From positions 1 to 35,487 of the forward strand of contig RDXK01000105.1 in NCBI GenBank assembly GCA_004292605.1: DNA of 35,487 bases, given 5' to 3'. Below, in pieces: positions 18,169 to 24,187 of the stretch. The notes under the pieces were generated by a model that worked only from the letters and a program-made list of their open reading frames with translations, ran no database searches and was not told where the DNA came from. The position numbers and the translations under genes were made by a program. Each line of letters opens with the position of its first letter. Position 1 is the first letter of the stretch. The DNA comes from Bacteroidota bacterium. GTDB taxonomy: Bacteria; Bacteroidota; Bacteroidia; Chitinophagales; Chitinophagaceae.

Positions 18169-18507
18169 CTATTGTAAAAAATCACCATCTATTATCAGCA
18201 GCTTTACCGCATGTTGGGTACTGGAACGATGGCTACTTAAGCCATCGGACACTACATAGGTTTCACCTGCTGATAAGGAAATTTTTTCGCCGGTTGCTAA
18301 CTCACTTACAAAGGAGCCCTGTAAGCAGTGTACTATATGCCCTTTGGTACACAAATGATCGGCCATGTAACCTTCAGAATATTCTACTAATCGTATTCTC
18401 AACCCCTGTAATTGTAGTGTTTGCCACGTGGCAAACCCCGTTTCGCCTTGGTGAAATACTTTTTCAATATTGCTCCAATCAATTTTTTGAAACGGTATAA
18501 AACTCAT
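18169..18507 (-). CDS. Small cupin-fold protein (resembles DHCW-motif cupins)
   Basis: A 112-residue single-domain cupin. The first cupin motif region is ADHLCTKGHIVHCLQGSF, the second is around LSAGETYVVSDGLSSHRSS. ADHLCTKGH resembles the DHxC signature of small DHCW-type cupins, with Leu where Trp is usual. The histidines and glutamates are compatible with metal binding, but no reaction can be assigned. It follows the RluA gene on the minus strand after about 50 bases and may be the last gene of that operon. Confidence 0.7.
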   Translation of the reverse strand: MSFIPFQKIDWSNIEKVFHQGETGFATWQTLQLQGLRIRLVEYSEGYMADHLCTKGHIVHCLQGSFVSELATGEKISLSAGETYVVSDGLSSHRSSTQHAVKLLIIDGDFLQ

Positions 18508-18556
18508 ACGATAAAATTTCTAAATACTACTTCGTTACAAGTGCAGCTGCACATTT

Positions 18557-19282
18557 CTACCCATGCTTATCTAGCTGCTGTAACGTAGCCTGCATATCCT
18601 TAAAAAGTGGAGCAGTAAAACTATACTCCTGTTCCTGTAGGGTAAATGCTAGGTAATTAGCATGCAACGCCAACCTGTTCAAAATTGGTCGCTCTTCCTC
18701 TTGCAACTTGCTTAAATTAAACTTCTTTTTTAAGTTACTTACCAGCACAGGCTTACCATCGCCATACAGTTCATCGCATACCACAGGGCAGCCCAAATGC
18801 TGCATATGCACCCGTATTTGGTGTGTACGGCCCGTATGTATTTCGCATTCAATAAAACTATATTGCTTGTAGGTTTTCTGTACGGCATATTCCGTATGCG
18901 AAGGCTTGCCAGCGGCATGCACCTGCATGGTACCTTTGTTTACAGGGTGTTCCGCTATACCTGTGGTAATGCTACCTTGTGGTGTAGGCGGTGTGCCTAG
19001 CACCAGCGTAACATATTTTTTTACTACAGCCCTAGTTTCGAATAGGGTATTTAATTGCTTATGCACTTCTGCATCAAAAGCAAATACTAGTAAGCCACTT
19101 GTATCCCTATCTATCCTGTGCACGGTAAACACATTTCCTTTACCGTATTGCTCTTCTAAAATTGATTTTACCGATGCTTCTTTACCAAACCTATCGGGTA
19201 TGCTTAACAGGCCACTGGGTTTGTTTACTACTATAAATTCGGCGCTTTGAAACACCACCTGAAATGCATTACTTGTTCTCAT
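18557..19282 (-). CDS. RluA-family RNA pseudouridine synthase
   Basis: Isomerises uridine to pseudouridine in rRNA or tRNA. The 241 residues hold only the catalytic domain, with no S4 domain. The catalytic aspartate is D58 in HRIDRDTSGLLVFA. KKYVTLVLG and the RluA signature ECEIHTGRTHQIRVHMQHLGCPVVCDELYG follow the family order, as does RLALHANYLAF near the C-terminus. The target uridine cannot be read from sequence. Its ATG at 19282 overlaps the end of the RsuA-family gene by 14 bases, so the two pseudouridine synthases are probably translationally coupled. Confidence 0.93.
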   Translation of the reverse strand: MRTSNAFQVVFQSAEFIVVNKPSGLLSIPDRFGKEASVKSILEEQYGKGNVFTVHRIDRDTSGLLVFAFDAEVHKQLNTLFETRAVVKKYVTLVLGTPPTPQGSITTGIAEHPVNKGTMQVHAAGKPSHTEYAVQKTYKQYSFIECEIHTGRTHQIRVHMQHLGCPVVCDELYGDGKPVLVSNLKKKFNLSKLQEEERPILNRLALHANYLAFTLQEQEYSFTAPLFKDMQATLQQLDKHG

Positions 19283-20465
19283 TCAAAAATTCTTCCGCTT
19301 TTTTACGTTTACCTTTAGTGGCTTGCATTTGCTTTAACTGACCCACTTCTTTCTCGTTCAAAAAACGCCATTTACCACGGTCTACATTTTTCTTAGATAA
19401 GCTTCCAAAAAGTACTCTATCTAAATTTTTTACATCGTAGCCAAGGTGTTCAAAAATTCTACGTACAATTCGGTTTTTGCCGCTGTGTATTTCTATACCT
19501 ACTATACATTTATCGCCAGCATCGGGGAAGCCGATAGCATCGGCTTGCACAAAACCATCTTCCAACGTAATACCGTTGGCCACCGCCTCGGCATCTTTTT
19601 TGGTAAAAGGCTTATCTAGCTTGGCTTCGTATATTTTTCTAACGGAAAAACTAGGATGCGTAAGGGTTTGGGCTAAATCGCCATCATTGGTCATTAGCAA
19701 TACTCCCGTGGTGTTTCTATCCAATCTTCCCACCGGATAAATGCGTTGTTCGGCGGCATCTTTTACTAAATCTAACACTGTTCTTCTACCCTGCGGGTCT
19801 TTGGTGGTAGTAATAAAATCCTTGGGTTTATTTAATAATATGTATACCAGTTTTTGCTGTGCTTGTAGCACTGCTTTATTGTACTTTACGGTATCGGTAG
19901 GTTTTACTTTATAACCCGGCTCATACACCACATCGCCATTTACGGTTACTTTTCCTTCCCGTACTAGTTCAGCTGCTTCTCTTCTGCCGCAGATACCTGC
20001 ATGGGCTACAAATTTATTGAGGGGCATTTCCGCGTTGGAAGTTTCTGCTTTTTTTACAAAACTAGTAGTTGGTTTACTACCTATTTTCTGCTGGGTAGAA
20101 GGCCTGCCTTCGGAGCCAGCTTTACTAAACTTACGTGCACCTTTTGCAGCGGCTGCCGGTGCTTTTTCAATAGTTTTTTTAGGAGAAACAGGTGCCTTTT
20201 TTTCGGTACCGTATTCGTTGGCCCACTGTTTTAGTTGGTTTACTTCGCTATCATGTTCTTGCTTGGAAAACTTCTTGGGGCGTGTGGTAGGTGTGGCTTC
20301 AAAACCATTTCTATTTTCTCGTCTTGCCTTGGCGGCTGCCCTAAACTGATTGCCTTGTTCACGTGCTTCGGCTTTTGCTTTTCGCTTCGCCTGCTTAAAC
20401 ATTTCTTTCTTCTTAGCACCTTTTACAGCGGGGTTGCTAAACTTCTCGAACGCATTTTTACTCAT
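19269..20465 (-). CDS. RsuA/RluB-family pseudouridine synthase with long basic N-terminal extension
   Basis: Modifies a uridine in rRNA. The ATG at 20465 gives 398 residues; an upstream start at 20633 would add a hydrophobic leader without family support. Residues 1-146 form a Lys/Arg/Ala-rich, low-complexity extension (for example KKKEMFKQAKRKAKAEAREQ) that is likely disordered and RNA-binding. An S4 domain starts at M147 (MPLNKFVAHAGICGRREAAE). The catalytic domain has the active Asp in PVGRLDRNTTGVLLMTNDGD, then the RluB-like NRIVRRIFEHLGYDVKNLDR. The leader contains a small hairpin at 20478-20492. It is the first gene of a minus-strand group with the RluA gene. Confidence 0.92.
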   Translation of the reverse strand: MSKNAFEKFSNPAVKGAKKKEMFKQAKRKAKAEAREQGNQFRAAAKARRENRNGFEATPTTRPKKFSKQEHDSEVNQLKQWANEYGTEKKAPVSPKKTIEKAPAAAAKGARKFSKAGSEGRPSTQQKIGSKPTTSFVKKAETSNAEMPLNKFVAHAGICGRREAAELVREGKVTVNGDVVYEPGYKVKPTDTVKYNKAVLQAQQKLVYILLNKPKDFITTTKDPQGRRTVLDLVKDAAEQRIYPVGRLDRNTTGVLLMTNDGDLAQTLTHPSFSVRKIYEAKLDKPFTKKDAEAVANGITLEDGFVQADAIGFPDAGDKCIVGIEIHSGKNRIVRRIFEHLGYDVKNLDRVLFGSLSKKNVDRGKWRFLNEKEVGQLKQMQATKGKRKKAEEFLNENK

Positions 20466-20477
20466 AAAACTATTTTG

Positions 20478-20492
20478 CTGTTGTTTCAACAG
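20478..20492 (-). promoter_or_regulatory. Small hairpin in the leader of the RsuA-family gene
   Basis: CTGTTG-N3-CAACAG is a perfect 6-base inverted repeat. It ends about 12 bases before the start codon on the minus strand, where it could hinder ribosome loading. A chance palindrome cannot be excluded. Confidence 0.25.
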
Positions 20493-20573
20493 GAATGATA
20501 AATAAGCGGTAAAAGTACTAATTTTAAAGGGAGTAGCTAAGGCTAGTTTTTGAACGTATGAAAAAGATAAACT

Positions 20574-21653
20574 ATGTATCAACAAAAAAAGTTGGTGGAA
20601 TCGGTTATGGAAAACTTGGCATTTGCCCTTCATATGAAGGCCGATGATACCTTTTTCGAACGCCTATATAGCACCTTAATAAATTCGGTTCTAGATATTA
20701 TAACGGTGCATTCTTTAGATGCAAAGTATCTATTCATTACCCCAAATTCCTTACAGCATTTTGGCTACACACAGGAGGAAATGATAGGCAAAACGCCTTT
20801 TGATTTTATAGCTCCCGCAGATGCTCCACGGGTGTACCAAGTGTACCAAAAACTATTAAAAGGTGAACAAGATAGCTTAACGGTGAGCTTTCAGCACCAA
20901 ACCAAGCAGGGTGAAACACGGGTGATAGAAAGCTTAGCAACGATAGTAAAAGCACCTAATGGCGAAAAAACAGGCTTCTTAATTAGCTCAAGGGATATTA
21001 CCGAGGTATGGACCAAAGATCAAATTATAAAAGATAACGAAGAACGCTATCGTAGTTTGGTAGATAATACTGACACCCTTATTACCACTTTTGATAAACA
21101 CCTAAACTATCTTTTTGTAAACCCAAGGGCGGCGGCTTTTTGGGGTTTGCAGCCCACCGACCTTATTGGAAAAAATTGGCGCCAAATGGCCCCTACCGAT
21201 GAAAAATTTCAAGAATATGAACAGCATATTACCCATGTTTTTTCCACCCGAGAAAAAGTAGTATTGCACGAAGTAACAGTGCTTGCCCAAGATACCAAAC
21301 CCCGCTGGTTTACCATGAGTTTTGTACCCATAGTAGGCGATGACAACACCGTAAAACAAGTAATGGTGAGTGCCACAGAAATTACCAACTCGGTGCTCGA
21401 CCGAGAAAAAATACAATTGCAAACCAGCGAGCTAAAGGAAATTGCGTTTATACAAAGCCATATGGTACGCTCACCATTGGCCAATATTCAAGGATTATTG
21501 CAATTGATTCAAGATACATGTACCGATAAAGAAACCAATAAGGAACAAATAGAAATGCTGCAACTAGTGCAGCACGAAGCCAAAAAACTTGATAAACTTT
21601 TGCTTGATATTGTGCAGAAAAGTTACCAACTACGCCAAGCCGATAATTTATAA
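20574..21653 (+). CDS. PAS-PAS-DHp signalling protein lacking a kinase ATPase domain
   Basis: A 359-residue soluble protein without signal peptide or membrane helix. A first PAS domain spans about residues 33-150 (ITVHSLDAKYLFITPNSLQHFGY to GFLISSRDITEV). A second spans about 155-275 (RYRSLVDNTDTLITTFDKH to VMVSATEITNS). After a coiled coil comes a histidine-kinase dimerisation helix with H296 in AFIQSHMVRSPLANIQGLLQLI, the HisKA H-box pattern. It then ends after about 55 residues of helix, with no N, G1 or G2 box. The stop is clean and the next gene, on the other strand, begins eight bases later, so this is not a window artefact. It may serve as a phosphotransfer or dimer partner. Confidence 0.85.
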   Translation: MYQQKKLVESVMENLAFALHMKADDTFFERLYSTLINSVLDIITVHSLDAKYLFITPNSLQHFGYTQEEMIGKTPFDFIAPADAPRVYQVYQKLLKGEQDSLTVSFQHQTKQGETRVIESLATIVKAPNGEKTGFLISSRDITEVWTKDQIIKDNEERYRSLVDNTDTLITTFDKHLNYLFVNPRAAAFWGLQPTDLIGKNWRQMAPTDEKFQEYEQHITHVFSTREKVVLHEVTVLAQDTKPRWFTMSFVPIVGDDNTVKQVMVSATEITNSVLDREKIQLQTSELKEIAFIQSHMVRSPLANIQGLLQLIQDTCTDKETNKEQIEMLQLVQHEAKKLDKLLLDIVQKSYQLRQADNL

Positions 21654-21660
21654 AAAACTC

Positions 21661-22698
21661 CTATTTATTGGCTAATTGGCCACAGGCAGCATCAATATCT
21701 TTCCCTCGGCTTCTACGTAAATGGGCGTTTACCCGTTTACTTTGTAGGTACTGCATAAAAGCTTGCACCTTATCATCGCTAGGTTTCGATAAATTGAATT
21801 GGTCAATATTGTTGTACTCGATGATATTCACTAAATCGGCCGGTACTTGCCTGAATACCTTTACTAGTTCATCGGCATCTTGCTGTCCGTCGTTGAAATT
21901 ATTGAACAGTATGTATTCAAAAGTTATCTCGTTACCCGTTTTTTTATAGAAGTAATTTAATGCGGCAATCAGCTCTCTTATATTATTACTTTCATTAATA
22001 GGCATTATCTCGTTTCGCTTAGCATCGTTAGCGGCATGTAAACTCAGGGCTAATTTAAATTTCACATTATCATCCCCTAATTTCCGAATCATTTTTGCAA
22101 CACCTGCAGTAGATACGGTGATACGACGAGGGCTCATGCCCAACGCATCTGGCGACGTGATTTTTTCTACGGCTTTTAACACATTGGCGTAGTTCAACAG
22201 TGGTTCGCCCATACCCATAAATACAATATTGGTAAGGCGTTTTTGGTAGTGCTGTTCGCTTTGCTGATTTATTAGCACCACTTGATCTACTATTTCATCA
22301 AAGGTTAGGTTACGCTTTCTATCTATATAACCCGTAGCACAAAATTTACAACTAAGGCTACAGCCTACTTGGCTACTTACACAAGCGGTTTTTCGTTCGT
22401 CGGTGGGTATTAGTACGCCTTCTATTTTATGACCTTCGTGTGTGGCAAACCTTGTTTTTACGGTACCATCGGTGCTTACTTGGGTAGCATCTACCTTTAG
22501 GGCTGGCAAAGTAAAATGCTCTGCTAAAGTGGTTCTTAGCTCCTTGCTAAGGTTGGTCATAGCATCAAAACTATGGGCATGTTTTTGCCATAACCACTCG
22601 TGTACTTGTTTAGCCCGAAATTTTGGCAACTTACGTTTTTCAAAAAAAGAATTGATTTCCTCAGTACTTAAATGCCTAATATTCGGTAATGCCTGCAT
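21661..22698 (-). CDS. rlmN: Dual-specificity 23S rRNA/tRNA adenine-C2 methyltransferase RlmN
   Basis: Radical-SAM enzyme that methylates C2 of A2503 in 23S rRNA and A37 in some tRNAs. The ATG at 22698 gives 345 residues; a TTG at 22725 lies upstream of the likely promoter box and is rejected. The [4Fe-4S] motif is C113-x3-C117-x2-C120 (CSLSCKFC). The GxGEP SAM motif is FMGMGEPLLN. The methyl-carrying and resolving cysteines are expected at C339 (DAACGQLANK) and C106 (KTACVSSQ). It is convergent with the PAS gene, seven bases away, with no terminator between. Confidence 0.97.
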   Translation of the reverse strand: MQALPNIRHLSTEEINSFFEKRKLPKFRAKQVHEWLWQKHAHSFDAMTNLSKELRTTLAEHFTLPALKVDATQVSTDGTVKTRFATHEGHKIEGVLIPTDERKTACVSSQVGCSLSCKFCATGYIDRKRNLTFDEIVDQVVLINQQSEQHYQKRLTNIVFMGMGEPLLNYANVLKAVEKITSPDALGMSPRRITVSTAGVAKMIRKLGDDNVKFKLALSLHAANDAKRNEIMPINESNNIRELIAALNYFYKKTGNEITFEYILFNNFNDGQQDADELVKVFRQVPADLVNIIEYNNIDQFNLSKPSDDKVQAFMQYLQSKRVNAHLRRSRGKDIDAACGQLANK

Positions 22699-22702
22699 GC
22701 TG

Positions 22703-22710
22703 CAAAGATA
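22703..22710 (-). promoter_or_regulatory. -7 promoter element of rlmN, possibly giving a leaderless mRNA
   Basis: TATCTTTG on the minus strand is a perfect TAnnTTTG match and is followed by CAGC and then the ATG. Only four bases separate the box from the start codon, so the transcript would start at or inside the AUG region. The -33 region is weak. Confidence 0.5.
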
Positions 22711-23030
22711 TTGCACACAGGCCAAAATATAACCGAGTATTATTGGGTGGCAATTTGATAGTGAAAATGATGGGTATATTAACTCGAGTAAATCTCCGTT
22801 TACAAATCGATATAAATACTTTAGTGTAGAACGTTATAATTTTCGAGAGGTATCATATTTCACGCTCTCACATCGCTTAATAAAAAAAGATTTCAAGTCC
22901 CCTTTTGTGGCAATTTTAAATTTTGGTGATATTTTTTTTCAAGTGTAGAATGGCGTTCTCACAAATCAAACTACAATTCTATTTAACAAAATATTATTTA
23001 TTATATTTTAAAAACAAATAATAGACCAAT

Positions 23031-23038
23031 TATTTTTG
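23031..23038 (+). promoter_or_regulatory. -7 promoter element of the GLPGLI cassette
   Basis: TATTTTTG matches TAnnTTTG exactly and lies 41 bases before the ATG of the small secreted protein. The expected -33 position is an A/T run without a clear TTTG, so strength is uncertain. Confidence 0.5.
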
Positions 23039-23079
23039 AAAGCGCTCGGGGGTATTTTTTTACCTACAATAAATAAAAT

Positions 23080-23403
23080 ATGAAACACAAAAACACAACG
23101 ACAGGAAAACGCACAAACACCAGAAATCGCCTTTTATCGAAGGGATTAACATTCATTTTAGCATCGATATTTTCACTAAACGCAAAAACTTCATTTGCGG
23201 CAGAATTATCGAAAAAACAACAAGATCAAGTGAACGGAAGCGGAGTAATAGTAATGACTCATTGCGGAAAAGATGTATTCGTTTCGGTAGACCCAAATTG
23301 GCTTAGTCAACAGTCCGCTGAATACAGAAAAGGCTTTGCTCAAGGCGTAGCTACAGCTGCATGTGGATATCCACCGCCGAAATCTGTAGTAGCAGCAGAA
23401 TAA
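23080..23403 (+). CDS. Small secreted two-cysteine protein, unknown function
   Basis: No family is recognised. The 107 residues begin with a long basic N-region (1-21), then a hydrophobic segment LTFILASIFSLNA and a probable signal peptidase site at SFA-AEL (after residue 40 or 41). The mature part has about 67 residues and exactly two cysteines, C62 and C95, which could form one disulfide. Residues 42-55 (ELSKKQQDQVNGSG) resemble the end of double-glycine peptide leaders of the form LSKxxQxxxxGG, though with G-S-G instead of GG. The C-terminus is PPP-rich and ends AAE. It lies 34 bases before the GLPGLI gene and is probably co-transcribed with it. It could be a secreted peptide, a peptide precursor or an accessory periplasmic protein. 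Confidence 0.7.
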   Translation: MKHKNTTTGKRTNTRNRLLSKGLTFILASIFSLNAKTSFAAELSKKQQDQVNGSGVIVMTHCGKDVFVSVDPNWLSQQSAEYRKGFAQGVATAACGYPPPKSVVAAE

Positions 23404-23437
23404 TTACATCCATCCCCCTAGCTTTTAATTTTATTTT

Positions 23438-24187
23438 ATGAAATCATCCACACGTTACCTAATATCTATTCTTTCAGCTGTTTTGTTTTATAAAACCACT
23501 CCAGCACAGCAAAAGTTTCTATACGAATTTACAAGGTCATACAAGACGGCCACTCCCTACAAAGAAAAATACGTACTACTTCACACACCTAAAACCTCGA
23601 TTTTTTATAGTTTAGATTTATTGACGCTTGACTCTATTAACCAAGCCAATAACGTACTTAGCGACAAAGATTATAACGACGAAATCATTGAACATAACGG
23701 TGAAACAATCCATGTTTATGGGGTAGTACTGATTAGTCGCTATCAATACCAAGACACAGTTAACAACATAGAGTGGAAACTGTATACTGATTCCACAAAG
23801 CGAATTCAGGGCTTCAAATGCACCAAAGCAACAGCCAATTTTAGAGGAAAAATATGGGAAGTTTGGTTTACAGCAGATATACCTATTGGCCTTGGGCCTT
23901 GGAAACTGCAAGGGCTACCAGGACTCATTGTAGAAGCAAAAACAGCTGATGGAAAACTTGCTTATAGCCTTCTAGGCACAAAACTAAGTTCATCATTGGC
24001 TCCTTCACTTGTAAGCATTTCCAAACGTTCAAAAAATATTAGTAAAAGCGAGTTTTTATTTCTGAAAAACGACTTCTACAAAAACATGAACAAGTACTAT
24101 ATGGCTGAACCATCGTATAGTAATATTGGAGTTGATTTTAGTAAACCAATGTCAATGCCAAAACCACCTTATTTCTTTGAAGAGTAG
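23438..24187 (+). CDS. GLPGLI family protein
   Basis: A 249-residue exported protein of the Bacteroidota GLPGLI family, whose biochemical role is not established. The signal peptide is MKSSTRYLISILSAVLFYKTTPAQQ. The naming motif is intact in LGPWKLQGLPGLIVEAKTAD at about residues 152-171, preceded by the conserved VWFTADIPIGLGP and by FKCTKATANFRGK, also typical. The last third is polar with Lys/Ser-rich segments and ends PPYFFEE. The outer-membrane barrel gene most likely begins within its last 11 bases, so the two products are made together. Periplasmic or outer-membrane-associated location is inferred from the signal peptide. Confidence 0.9.
   Translation: MKSSTRYLISILSAVLFYKTTPAQQKFLYEFTRSYKTATPYKEKYVLLHTPKTSIFYSLDLLTLDSINQANNVLSDKDYNDEIIEHNGETIHVYGVVLISRYQYQDTVNNIEWKLYTDSTKRIQGFKCTKATANFRGKIWEVWFTADIPIGLGPWKLQGLPGLIVEAKTADGKLAYSLLGTKLSSSLAPSLVSISKRSKNISKSEFLFLKNDFYKNMNKYYMAEPSYSNIGVDFSKPMSMPKPPYFFEE

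Larger units (their letters stand above)
22699..23079. other. AT-rich intergenic region of about 380 bases
   Basis: It holds the rlmN promoter at its left end and the small-secreted-protein promoter at its right end. In between I see a 9-base direct repeat AGTGTAGAA (22823-22831 and 22942-22950) and an imperfect hairpin GTGTAGAA/TTCTCAC around 22943-22962. There is also a 71-codon open stretch without a normal start (22733-22948). The DNA is visibly richer in A/T than the genes to the left. No tRNA or riboswitch is recognised. Confidence 0.6.
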
